Below, piece by piece: positions 44,044-52,184 of a stretch of DNA of 64,000 nucleotides. The notes under the pieces were generated by a model, which did no database searches, was not told where the DNA came from, and worked only from the letters and a program-made list of their open reading frames with translations. Numbering within the stretch: the stretch's first letter is position 1; each line of letters begins with the position of its first letter. Made by a program: the position numbers and the translations under genes. Source of the stretch: Halobacteroidaceae bacterium (GTDB taxonomy: Bacteria > Bacillota > Halanaerobiia > B1SED10-174); NCBI GenBank assembly GCA_003554585.1, contig PWGV01000025.1:1-64000 (forward strand). Direction: 5' to 3'.

Positions 44044-45483
44044 GTGGAACGCTGGAAGAAGCTGATAAAAAAGGCGCTGGAAGCTGGAGCGGATTATGCT
44101 GATTTGCGTTATATTGAGAACGAAAAACAAGGTATCAGATGCAAAAATGGAAAAATTGAAGACTTGAATCTGGGGGAAGACCGGGGAGTAGGGTTACGAG
44201 TTTGGGTTAATGGAAGTTGGGGATTTGCCAGCATGAGCCTGTCCGAAGGAAATCTTGATACAGCCGATCAATTATCCGAGGAAGCGGTTGCCCTGGCTCG
44301 AGCGGCGAATAAAGGGCAACCTCCCAGGGATCTTGCCCCTGTTGAACCTGCTAAAACCGAGTTTACTACTGAAATTAAAGAAGACCCCTTCGATGTCTCC
44401 CTGGATGAGAAGATTGAACTACTGCAAAAAGCTCATCAGGGAATGAAGGGAGAAAAAATTTTTCTAACTACTGGAAATATCGATTGCCAGAGAGAAAAGA
44501 AGTTATTTATTTCCTCGGAAGGATCAGAAATAGAACAGACCTTTTACAGGACTGGAGCCGGAATTAGCGCAATGAGTACTGATGGAAAAGACCGCCAAAT
44601 ACGGTCTTATCCCAGTGCATTTGGCGGCAATTACGCTCAGAAAGGTTTCGAATTTATCAGGGAAATGGATTTAGAAGTGGAATCCGATAGGGTTCGAAAA
44701 GAAGCAGAAGAGCTTTTAACTGCAGAACAATGTCCCGAAGGAGAAATGACCCTTATCCTCGGAGGGTGTCAGCTGGGGTTGCAGGTTCACGAATCGTGTG
44801 GGCATCCCATCGAACTGGATCGAGTCCTGGGGACCGAGGCAGCTTTTGCAGGAACAAGCTTTTTGACTCCGGAGAACCTGAAAGAATTGGCTTATGGTTC
44901 AGAATTAGTTAATATCTATGCTGACGCTACGATAACTGGAGCCCTGGGCAGCTTTGCCTATGATGATGAGGGTGTTCCCGGCCAGCGAGTTCCCATTGTC
45001 AAAAACGGACGCTTTGAAAACTATTTAACCTCTCGAGAAACTGCACCGGTTTTAAAGCAGAAAAGCAATGGGACCATGAGAGCTATTGGCTGGAGTAATT
45101 TCCCCATCATCCGCATGACGAATATTAATCTCGAACCGGGGAATTCTTCCCGCGAGGAATTAATTCAAGGGACCGAGAAGGGCATTCTTTTGGATATGAT
45201 TAAATCCTGGAGTATTGATGATAAAAGGATAAATTTTCAATTTGGAACAGAGATCGGTTGGCTAATTGAAGATGGAAAAATTAAGGGCATGATAAAAAAC
45301 CCGACCTATACGGGGAGCACTCTTCCTTTCTGGCGTTCCTGCGATGGAATAGCTGGTTCAGCGGAATGGAAGATGTGGGGTGTTCCCAACTGCGGGAAAG
45401 GCGAACCCATGCAGGCCGCACCGGTAGGTCATGGAGCTTCCTATGCCAGGTTTAGAAACATAAAGGTAGGTGTCAGCCGATGA
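44044..45483 (+). CDS. tldD: Metalloprotease TldD
   Basis: This protease subunit of about 479 residues carries the zinc motif in VHESCGHPIELDRV (HExxxH). N-terminal ADYADLRYIENEKQGIRCKNGKIEDL and the EGVPGQRVPIVKNG region are TldD hallmarks. TldD/TldE process peptide precursors and help degrade unfolded peptides. The track start TTG 44029 lies in the ribosome-binding site; GTG 44044 after GAGGAGGG is preferred. The stop overlaps tldE (ATGA). Confidence 0.94.
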   Translation: MERWKKLIKKALEAGADYADLRYIENEKQGIRCKNGKIEDLNLGEDRGVGLRVWVNGSWGFASMSLSEGNLDTADQLSEEAVALARAANKGQPPRDLAPVEPAKTEFTTEIKEDPFDVSLDEKIELLQKAHQGMKGEKIFLTTGNIDCQREKKLFISSEGSEIEQTFYRTGAGISAMSTDGKDRQIRSYPSAFGGNYAQKGFEFIREMDLEVESDRVRKEAEELLTAEQCPEGEMTLILGGCQLGLQVHESCGHPIELDRVLGTEAAFAGTSFLTPENLKELAYGSELVNIYADATITGALGSFAYDDEGVPGQRVPIVKNGRFENYLTSRETAPVLKQKSNGTMRAIGWSNFPIIRMTNINLEPGNSSREELIQGTEKGILLDMIKSWSIDDKRINFQFGTEIGWLIEDGKIKGMIKNPTYTGSTLPFWRSCDGIAGSAEWKMWGVPNCGKGEPMQAAPVGHGASYARFRNIKVGVSR

Positions 45484-46817
45484 AAAGGGAAGAATTGAAA
45501 AAAATGGTTGCTGAATCTCCGGCAGAACATACCGAAATATTCTGCCAGCAGGGAAATCTCAAACTTTCCCGTTTTGCAGAATCAATCATCCACCAAAATA
45601 TTAGCCAGGAAACAACAAATCTTACCGTGGTTGTTCATGACCAAAAACGCAAGGGGAGTGCAAGCACAACGGACCCAAGCCCTGCTTCAGTGCGACAGGC
45701 AATAGAAAGAGCCCAAAAAGCCGCAAGTTTTCAAAAACCGGACCTTGACTTCCCGGGGCTACCTTTTTCGGAAGAAATCGCTCCTGATTTACCTTCATAT
45801 TCCGAAAAAACAGCCAACTGTAGCCCTGAAAAAAGGGCGAAAGGAATTGCAGAGGTTAGGAGTATTGGTGAAAGGGAAGGTTTTAAAGGGTTTGGAACTT
45901 TTTCAACTCAAGCCAACAGATATATTTCCCTGAATTCCAGTGGGAACTACCGGGAATGGGAAACTTCCCAGGCGTTTTTAAAGGTCTTATATATGGGGGG
46001 GCCTGGAGGTGGAGAAGGTTTTGCCCAGGATGTTCAGGTAAATGTTGATGATTTAAAAATTGCTGAAGTTGCTGAGAAGGCTGCAAAAAAATGTGCAGCC
46101 ACTCAGGGAAGAGAGTCCCTTCAGCCGGGTGAGTATACGGTGATCCTGGAACCCCTTGCTGTTTGCGAGTTGCTTGGTTACCTTAGTTTCATTGGTTTTA
46201 ATGGACTTGCCTGTAATGAAGGCAGAAGTTTTTTCACAGGAAAGATCGGGGAACAGGTCATGGCAGAGAGTATTTCCATAATTGATGACCCCTATGACGA
46301 AAATGGTTTGCCCTTTCCCTATGATGGAGAGGGGATGCCCAAAAGACCAATTCCTCTCGTAGAAGAAGGGGTTTACAAGAATTATGTTTACGATCATTAT
46401 TTAGCTAAAAAAGAGGATAGAAAATCAACCGGGCATGGCCTACCTCCCGGTTTCAGGACATTTGGGGCGATGCCTATGCACCTTAAAATGAGATCCGGGG
46501 AAGAGACCAAGGATCAACTCCTGCAAAAAGTGGAAAAAGGAGTTCTGGTCACAAGGTTCCATTACGTAGGAGTAATTCACCCGCAAAAGACTATAATAAC
46601 CGGTTTAACCAGGGATGGCACCTTCTGGGTGGGAAATGGAAAAATTGAGCATGCACTCAAAAATCTGAGATTTACCCAGAACATAATTGAAGCACTGAAG
46701 AAAGTAGTTGGGGTGGGAGATAGCCTCGGAAAAATGCCCTTCCAAATTGGGGCTCCTCAGGCACCTGCCCTGGTAATTGATGGATTTAATTTCACAGGAG
46801 TATCGGAGATGGAATAA
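45480..46817 (+). CDS. tldE: Metalloprotease-associated subunit TldE/PmbA
   Basis: This 445-residue partner of TldD lacks the HExxxH motif, as TldE proteins do. Conserved stretches are DQKRKGSASTTDPSPASVRQAIERA, GEYTVILEPLAVCELLGYLSF and FPYDGEGMPKRPIPLVEEGVYKNYVYD. It forms the heterodimer with TldD and is translationally coupled to it (ATGA). A strong terminator follows. No small precursor-peptide gene is recognisable nearby. Confidence 0.94.
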   Translation: MKREELKKMVAESPAEHTEIFCQQGNLKLSRFAESIIHQNISQETTNLTVVVHDQKRKGSASTTDPSPASVRQAIERAQKAASFQKPDLDFPGLPFSEEIAPDLPSYSEKTANCSPEKRAKGIAEVRSIGEREGFKGFGTFSTQANRYISLNSSGNYREWETSQAFLKVLYMGGPGGGEGFAQDVQVNVDDLKIAEVAEKAAKKCAATQGRESLQPGEYTVILEPLAVCELLGYLSFIGFNGLACNEGRSFFTGKIGEQVMAESISIIDDPYDENGLPFPYDGEGMPKRPIPLVEEGVYKNYVYDHYLAKKEDRKSTGHGLPPGFRTFGAMPMHLKMRSGEETKDQLLQKVEKGVLVTRFHYVGVIHPQKTIITGLTRDGTFWVGNGKIEHALKNLRFTQNIIEALKKVVGVGDSLGKMPFQIGAPQAPALVIDGFNFTGVSEME

Positions 46818-46820
46818 AAA

Positions 46821-46848
46821 AAGCACGGGGTAACCCGTGCCTTTTTTT
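46821..46848. terminator. Bidirectional terminator between tldE and rqcH
   Basis: The perfect 7-bp stem GCACGGG/CCCGTGC with a GTAA loop has seven T residues on its right and about seven A residues on its left. It can terminate both tldE (plus) and rqcH (minus). Confidence 0.92.
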
Positions 46849-48523
46849 AGGACTCAGGAAGCTCAGGTGGAGCAAGTATCGTCTGATAATTTTCATAGTG
46901 AACAAAACCGAGAGGACTTCCCTTGGGCTTTTTTAAATTTTTAACCTCGGTGTAGTCAACCGCAACTTTACTGTCCTGTTTACCTTTGCTGAAAAAGGCT
47001 GCCAGGGTTGCCGCTTTAAGCAGGTCCTCATCTTTTACAGCCACGTTGTCAGTTTTGATTATGACATGCGATCCAGGTATTTCCCGGGTATGGAACCACA
47101 AATCATGCGATTTTGCTTTCCGAAATAGCTCTTCGTTCTGGCGGTTGTTTCTGCCTACGAGAATTGTTTTCCCGTCGGAAGTTTCGAACTGGCGGGGCTT
47201 GCTTTTGACATCAGGGCTGCTTTTTTTCCGCCGGATGGGAATTACGCCTGTTTCTTTAAATTCCTCTTCTAATTCCCAAACTTCTCTCAGGGAATCCGCC
47301 TGGTCCAGGTAATGATTTGCTTCTTCCAGGTACCTTACCTCCCGCCGGGTTAAACCTATCTGTTTTTTGAGGTGTTTTAAGGCTTTTTTCTTTTTATGGT
47401 ATTTTTTGAAATATTGCTGGGCGTTGGCATGAGGGGAAAGTTCTGGCTTTATTTTAATTTCTATCGGGGTATTGTCCTGGTAATAATTGGGCAGTTCAAC
47501 TACCTGATCCCCTTTGTTTATTTTATGAGCGTAGGTGGTTAAAAGTTCTCCCTTCACCTTGAGAGTTTCACTTCCCCGTGCCTCCCGCAGGTCTTCCTGC
47601 AGCTTTTGTAATTTCCGTTCTTTTTTCTTCAGCTCTTTATTAACCATTTTTTGTAGTTGCTTCTTTTTTCCCTGAAGTTGATTTTTTTCCCAGCTTTGAA
47701 TTATGGTTGTCCCCAATAATCCGGACAGGGTAGGAAATTTTCTTTTTTCCATTTCCGGCCAGGCAACTGGTTCGAAGGGAAAAACTTCAAATAATTTTCC
47801 GTCTTCATATAGGGCAGTAGGGTGGGGTGGAGAGGTGTTGAGGAAATTTCCCAGCCAGGAAACAACTTCTTTGACTTTATCGAATTGATGATTTTCAAGA
47901 TTTCCAACCTTTTCTTCGGGATCAAGTTCAGCCCTAGCCACCAGGTCCCTTGCAGTTTTGGGACCAATTCCTTCAACATTATCAAATAACAATCTCCAGG
48001 TTTTTTTATCACTGTTTTTCTCTTTTAAAATTTCCCAGGGGATCTCCCAGGGATCGTATTTCCCCTGGGCAGGAGGGGGGTTATATGGTAACCCCGAACC
48101 GATGGGTCTTTGGCTTTCTTCTCCCTGGGGTTTTAAAGCTCCCAGAACTTTTCCTTCTTTTACCAGGGCTAAATTGGCATGCCGGCCCATCAATTCAACA
48201 ATCAACTGGTAGGAACCGAAATGGAAAACAAGCATTCTATCCAAGCCCCGTTGCTCAATTCTATCCAGGGGCATTCCCTGCAGGTACTTGCGGAGCAACA
48301 TGGTAAAGGAAGGGGGTTTAAGGGGGTTGTCCATATTATAATCTGCCAGAAAAATCCCCTGGTCAGAAGGGTGTAGAAAAATAAATAGGTTTTTATTTTT
48401 CTGCTGGGAGCGGAATTCAAAATTAACAACCTGCTGGTGGGGTTGATATATTTTGATGATATAGCCAGTTTCTAGTTCCCTCTGCAGCTCCTCTTTAGCC
48501 TTGTAAAGCATAACACCGTCCAT
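46847..48523 (-). CDS. rqcH: Ribosome quality control protein RqcH (NFACT family)
   Basis: This 558-residue NFACT protein binds stalled 50S subunits with peptidyl-tRNA and adds C-terminal alanine tails. It has NFACT-N (1 to about 180, with the D95-R96 pair in RGLDRML needed for tRNA binding in homologues), a helix-hairpin-helix (VEGIGPKTARDLVARA), a long coiled coil (about 275-430), and NFACT-R near the C terminus (GRNNRQNEELFRKAKSHDLWFHTREIPGSHVII). It is the so-called fibronectin-binding protein family. ATG 48523 follows GGGGAGGAG on the minus strand. It stands alone between convergent tldE and divergent yicC. Confidence 0.95.
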   Translation of the reverse strand: MDGVMLYKAKEELQRELETGYIIKIYQPHQQVVNFEFRSQQKNKNLFIFLHPSDQGIFLADYNMDNPLKPPSFTMLLRKYLQGMPLDRIEQRGLDRMLVFHFGSYQLIVELMGRHANLALVKEGKVLGALKPQGEESQRPIGSGLPYNPPPAQGKYDPWEIPWEILKEKNSDKKTWRLLFDNVEGIGPKTARDLVARAELDPEEKVGNLENHQFDKVKEVVSWLGNFLNTSPPHPTALYEDGKLFEVFPFEPVAWPEMEKRKFPTLSGLLGTTIIQSWEKNQLQGKKKQLQKMVNKELKKKERKLQKLQEDLREARGSETLKVKGELLTTYAHKINKGDQVVELPNYYQDNTPIEIKIKPELSPHANAQQYFKKYHKKKKALKHLKKQIGLTRREVRYLEEANHYLDQADSLREVWELEEEFKETGVIPIRRKKSSPDVKSKPRQFETSDGKTILVGRNNRQNEELFRKAKSHDLWFHTREIPGSHVIIKTDNVAVKDEDLLKAATLAAFFSKGKQDSKVAVDYTEVKNLKKPKGSPLGFVHYENYQTILAPPELPES

Positions 48524-48561
48524 GATAAAACTCCTCCCCGGATCACAACTCTGTATATGCT

Positions 48562-48591
48562 ATTATTTACTATTTGGGTGCCTATAGTCAA
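48562..48591 (-). promoter_or_regulatory. Promoter of rqcH
   Basis: On the minus strand TTGACT (plus-strand 48586-48591) is followed by an 18-bp spacer and AATAAT (48562-48567), upstream of the rqcH ribosome-binding site. Confidence 0.55.
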
Positions 48592-48646
48592 GCGATAATT
48601 TTTCCGGGAAAAGTTAATCCGCCATTTTAAAACCTCGGACGAATTA

Positions 48647-48675
48647 TTGAAACACCACTTCTATTGTGGTATTAT
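48647..48675 (+). promoter_or_regulatory. Promoter of the yicC-remA-gmk-rpoZ-coaBC unit
   Basis: The -35 is TTGAAA (48647-48652), the spacer is 17 bp, and the -10 is TATTAT (48670-48675). An inverted repeat ACCAC-N7-GTGGT (48654-48670) occupies the spacer and may be an operator. Confidence 0.68.
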
Positions 48676-48703
48676 CTAGAAGAATGCAGAGGAGGAGTGC
48701 CAA

Positions 48704-49564
48704 ATGAGAAGTATGACCGGGTATGGGATCGGGGTTGCCAAAAAAGGTCGCTGGATTTTTGAGGCCGAAATTAAAAGTGTAAATCACCGCAATCTTTCCC
48801 TTAATATTTATCTTCCGGGGGAATATTCTTCCCTGGATCCGCTGGTTAGATCAGTGGTGAAAGAGCGAATTGCCCGGGGCAGGGTTGACTTGAATATTAA
48901 CGTTGAGGTTGAAGAGGGGGAAGTTCCGGAGATTTCCCTGGACAACAACCTACTTCAAGCCTACAATCATGCCATCACCCAGGCTGTCGGCAGGGGAATG
49001 GTTAGCGAAGAATTCAAGCTTTCTCTTCCTGGAGTTTTGAGACAGAAAAAAACCCCTGAACTGGAAGAAGTAAAGAAAGTTCTCCAGGAATCTGTAAAAC
49101 AGGCCCTGGAACAATTAATTTTTATGCAGGAAAGAGAGGGGGAGACGCTGAAAAAGGAAATAGAAGAATATGCGAAAAAAATTGCGGAAATGGTGCAAAA
49201 TATAAAAGGAATATTGCCCGAAATCCAGAAAGAACATTATCATAAGCTAAAAAGCAAACTGGAGAGCTTTCTCGAGGAAAATGATTTCGCCGAAGAAAGA
49301 ATAATGATGGAAGCGGGGGTGTTAGCGGAGCGCAGCGATATTCAGGAAGAAATAGTCCGTTTGGAAAGCCATCTAGAACATTTAAGTGGGGCGTTACGGG
49401 AGAAAAATGCAGTTGGGAAAAAACTGGATTTTATTGCTCAGGAGATGCTCAGGGAAATTAACACCATCGGCTCCAAGATTAATAACAGTGAAGTCCTATA
49501 CAGGGTTATTGAGTTAAAAAGTTGGGTGGAAAAAATAAGGGAACAGGTTCAAAACATTTTATGA
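48704..49564 (+). CDS. yicC: YicC family endoribonuclease
   Basis: This 286-residue protein starts MRSMTGYGIG and has EIKSVNHRNLSLNIYLPGEYSSLDPLVRSVVKERIARGRVDLNI, the YicC N-terminal signature, and a DUF1732 C-terminal domain with KKLDFIAQEMLREINTIGSKINN. E. coli YicC is reported to act in RNA degradation. ATG 48704 follows GAGGAGG. It is the first gene of a conserved Bacillota unit (yloC-remA-gmk-rpoZ). Confidence 0.95.
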   Translation: MRSMTGYGIGVAKKGRWIFEAEIKSVNHRNLSLNIYLPGEYSSLDPLVRSVVKERIARGRVDLNINVEVEEGEVPEISLDNNLLQAYNHAITQAVGRGMVSEEFKLSLPGVLRQKKTPELEEVKKVLQESVKQALEQLIFMQEREGETLKKEIEEYAKKIAEMVQNIKGILPEIQKEHYHKLKSKLESFLEENDFAEERIMMEAGVLAERSDIQEEIVRLESHLEHLSGALREKNAVGKKLDFIAQEMLREINTIGSKINNSEVLYRVIELKSWVEKIREQVQNIL

Positions 49565-49584
49565 GTTTTCAGGAGGGATAATTA

Positions 49585-49839
49585 ATGGCTATTAAGCTTA
49601 TTAATATTGGTTTTGGAAATATTGTTGCAGCTAACAGGATTATCGCAATTGTAAGTCCTGAATCGGCTCCCATAAAAAGAATTATTCAGGAAGCCAGGGA
49701 ACAGGGACGCCTTGTGGATGCTACTTATGGCCGCCGGACTCGTGCAGTTGTAATTACCGATTCCGATCATATTATTCTCAGTGCAGTGCAACCGGAAACT
49801 GTTTCTCACCGTTTAGTCGATAAAGACGCTCCCCTGTAA
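49585..49839 (+). CDS. remA: Extracellular matrix regulator RemA family (DUF370)
   Basis: This 84-residue DNA-binding protein matches RemA closely: [62 protein letters not shown]. In Bacillus it activates biofilm matrix and osmoprotection genes. The Arg pairs near ATYGRRTRA are part of its DNA-binding surface. ATG 49585 follows AGGAGGG. It lies between yicC and gmk as in Bacillus. Confidence 0.95.
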   Translation: MAIKLINIGFGNIVAANRIIAIVSPESAPIKRIIQEAREQGRLVDATYGRRTRAVVITDSDHIILSAVQPETVSHRLVDKDAPL

Positions 49840-49841
49840 AA

Positions 49842-50408
49842 ATGAAAGAGGGGAAATTATTTGTTCTTTCCGGACCTTCCGGGGTTGGGAAGGGAACAGT
49901 TCTCAGGGAATTATTGCGGCAAAGAGATGATTTAGTATATTCCGTTTCAGCAACAACCCGCCCGCCCCGCCCCGGAGAAATTCACGGTAAAGACTATTTT
50001 TTCCTTACCCCCGAGGATTTCCAAAAAGGTATTGAGGAGAACCGCTGGTTGGAGTGGGCCCGGGTTCACAATCACCTTTATGGAACTCCCCGGGATTTTG
50101 TCGAAAAGACTGTTCGGGCCGGAAAACACATTATACTGGAAATCGATGTCCAGGGAGCAAGACAGATAAAAAAGAAGTGTCCTGAAGGGGTTTTTATCTT
50201 TCTGGCTCCCCCAAGTTTAGAAGAACTGGCCCAACGTTTGGAGAAAAGAGGAACAGACTCCTCTCAAGAAAAAGAAATCCGTTTACAGAATGCACTTCAG
50301 GAAATGAAGGAGCAGGATGATTACCATTATATTGTTATCAATGATCAACTACAGGAAACTGTAGACCGAATAAAAAGAATTATTTGCGACGAGGAAAGGA
50401 GAAATTAA
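49842..50408 (+). CDS. gmk: Guanylate kinase
   Basis: This 188-residue kinase converts GMP to GDP. The P-loop is SGPSGVGKGTV (about 8-18), TTRPPRPGEIHGKDYFFL the GMP-binding region, and LEIDVQGARQIK the Walker B part. It starts 2 bp after the remA stop, with GAGGGG inside its own first codons, so translational coupling is likely. Confidence 0.96.
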   Translation: MKEGKLFVLSGPSGVGKGTVLRELLRQRDDLVYSVSATTRPPRPGEIHGKDYFFLTPEDFQKGIEENRWLEWARVHNHLYGTPRDFVEKTVRAGKHIILEIDVQGARQIKKKCPEGVFIFLAPPSLEELAQRLEKRGTDSSQEKEIRLQNALQEMKEQDDYHYIVINDQLQETVDRIKRIICDEERRN

Positions 50409-50411
50409 AGG

Positions 50412-50633
50412 GTGGCTATTAACAAGCGGTTGAGTCATGAAAAATTAATGCAGAGAATTGACAGCCCCTATACCCTGGTTATTGCTGCTGCCAAAAGGGC
50501 TCGGGCCTTAAATGATGGAAGTCAACCCCTTATCGAGTATTCAAGCACTAATAAACCTGTAACGATAGCAATGAATGAAATAATAGCTGGGAAGGTAGAT
50601 TATATCCGGAAAAAGGTTGACAGTATTAAGTAA
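50412..50633 (+). CDS. rpoZ: RNA polymerase omega subunit
   Basis: This 73-residue subunit aids RNA polymerase assembly. PYTLVIAAAKRARALNDGSQPLIEYSSTNKPVTIAMNEIIAGKV is the omega signature. The start is GTG 50412, 3 bp after the gmk stop, behind GAAAGGAG. Confidence 0.95.
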   Translation: MAINKRLSHEKLMQRIDSPYTLVIAAAKRARALNDGSQPLIEYSSTNKPVTIAMNEIIAGKVDYIRKKVDSIK

Positions 50634-50649
50634 TTGAGGAGGGGGAATT

Positions 50650-51852
50650 TTGCTTCAGGGGAAAACTATTGTTATTGGTGTCAGCGGAGGAATTGCAGCT
50701 TATAAAGCGGTTGATATTGTAAGCCGAATGGTAAAACAGGGAGCCAAAGTCAGGGTTATTATGACCAAAGCTGCTTGCGTGCTGGTTCGTCCCATTACCT
50801 TCCAGAGTATAACCCATCAGCCTGTGGCCACGGAAATGTTTTCCGAACCTGCCAACTGGAATATTCAGCACATTGACCTGGCAACAGAAGCTGATCTTAT
50901 CCTTGTTGCTCCTGCGACTTACAATATTATTGGAAAAGTAGCCAGTGGCATAGCCGACGATCTTCTGACCACAACCATCTCGGCAACAAAAGCCCCCGTT
51001 CTTTTTGCTCCAGCCATGAATACCCGGATGTATGAAAATCCAATTCTCCAGGCTAATCTCAGGAAGCTGCAGGAAATGGACTATTCCTTCATTGAGCCGG
51101 AAGTGGGACGATTGGCTGAAGGGTCTTCGGGTAAGGGCAGGCTTGCGGATAACGAAATTATAATTGAAGAAGTAATCCGGGCCTTAACCCCCAAGGATCT
51201 TGCCGGAATGCGTTTGCTGGTCACTGCTGGCCCAACCCAGGAGTTTATTGATCCGGTAAGGGTTTTGACCAATCCTTCATCAGGAAAAATGGGTTACGCT
51301 ATCGTTCAGGCAGCTTTGCGCCGCGGGGCCCAGGTAACCCTGATTACCGGGCCTACGCATTTAAAATCTCCCTGGGGGTTAAATGAACTGGTAAGGATTT
51401 CAACTACAAGCGAAATGCTGGAGGCTGTTGTAAAAAGGTGTTTGGACCACGATGTAATAATAAAAGCCGCTGCCCCGATGGATTTTCGCCCCAAAGAAAC
51501 TTTTAAAATGAAAGTGAAAAAAGAAGAGAAAAAGGAACTTGTTTTGGCTTTAGAGCGCAATGAAGATATTCTCGAAGCAATCGGTCGGGAAAAAGGTGAC
51601 CGAATTCTGGTAGGTTTTGCCGCTGAAACCGAGAATATTGTTGCCAATGCCCAGGAAAAATTAAAAAGAAAATATCTGGATTTTATTGTCGCCAATGACG
51701 TTTCCGCGGAGGGCTCCGGGTTTGGAGTTGATACAAATCAGGCAACCCTTGTTTTCCCCGATTCTTATGAAAACCTACCTCCCGCAACCAAATTTGATCT
51801 GGGAAACAGGATCCTTGATGAGGTGCAGATACTCAGGCGTGAAATCAAATAA
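50650..51852 (+). CDS. coaBC: Phosphopantothenoylcysteine synthetase/decarboxylase
   Basis: This 400-residue bifunctional enzyme of coenzyme A synthesis has an FMN decarboxylase half (VIGVSGGIAAYKAVDIVSRM, IQHIDLA with the catalytic His, APAMNTRMYENP) and a CTP-dependent synthetase half (LLVTAGPTQEFIDPVRVLTNPSSGKMGYAI). TTG 50650 follows GAGGAGGGGG. A hairpin terminator ends the unit. Confidence 0.96.
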   Translation: MLQGKTIVIGVSGGIAAYKAVDIVSRMVKQGAKVRVIMTKAACVLVRPITFQSITHQPVATEMFSEPANWNIQHIDLATEADLILVAPATYNIIGKVASGIADDLLTTTISATKAPVLFAPAMNTRMYENPILQANLRKLQEMDYSFIEPEVGRLAEGSSGKGRLADNEIIIEEVIRALTPKDLAGMRLLVTAGPTQEFIDPVRVLTNPSSGKMGYAIVQAALRRGAQVTLITGPTHLKSPWGLNELVRISTTSEMLEAVVKRCLDHDVIIKAAAPMDFRPKETFKMKVKKEEKKELVLALERNEDILEAIGREKGDRILVGFAAETENIVANAQEKLKRKYLDFIVANDVSAEGSGFGVDTNQATLVFPDSYENLPPATKFDLGNRILDEVQILRREIK

Positions 51853-51854
51853 AA

Positions 51855-51880
51855 AGAGCCTTTTGGGCTCTTATTATTTA
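51855..51880 (+). terminator. Terminator after coaBC
   Basis: The stem AGAGCC/GGCTCT around a TTTTG loop is followed by TATTATTTAT. The T run is broken, so the strength is moderate. Confidence 0.65.
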
Positions 51881-51910
51881 TGTATACTTTTTAGAGATAT
51901 TATGAAGGAG

Positions 51911-51939
51911 TTATTCTTTTTTTGTAAAAATTGTATAAT
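51911..51939 (+). promoter_or_regulatory. Possible promoter of the kor-mcm-mmd block
   Basis: A perfect TATAAT lies at 51934-51939. The hexamer 17 bp upstream, TTATTC, is a poor -35. It is the only promoter-like site between coaBC and the ferredoxin gene. Confidence 0.4.
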
Positions 51940-51974
51940 TGTTTGCAAAAGTTGAAGCGAAAGAGGTGTAAAGG

Positions 51975-52184
51975 TTGCCAAAAAAAGGGAAGGTTGCGAT
52001 CGACGAATCCTGGTGTAAAGGTTGTGAAATTTGTGCAACTTTCTGTCCCAAAAAAATTTTGGGACTTAGAAGTAATGGGAAAATGGAAGTAAAGGATCCG
52101 GAAAACTGTATTGCCTGCAATCAATGTGTTCTCCGCTGTCCCGATTATGCCATAAAAGTTGAGGTGATTGAGAATAATGACTGA
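51975..52184 (+). CDS. korD: 2-oxoacid:ferredoxin oxidoreductase, 4Fe-4S ferredoxin (delta) subunit
   Basis: This 69-residue ferredoxin-like subunit has two [4Fe-4S] motifs, CKGCEICATFCP and CIACNQCVLRCP. It passes electrons from the catalytic subunits to ferredoxin. The start is a TTG after GAGGTGTAAAGG. It is the first of four subunit genes; the korA ATG overlaps its end. Confidence 0.93.
   Translation: MPKKGKVAIDESWCKGCEICATFCPKKILGLRSNGKMEVKDPENCIACNQCVLRCPDYAIKVEVIENND

Noticed and set aside
51902-51955. 17-residue ORF MKELFFFCKNCIIVCKS with Cys pairs before the ferredoxin gene
   Set aside because: No ribosome-binding site, and it overlaps the TATAAT promoter element; the Cys pattern is likely chance.
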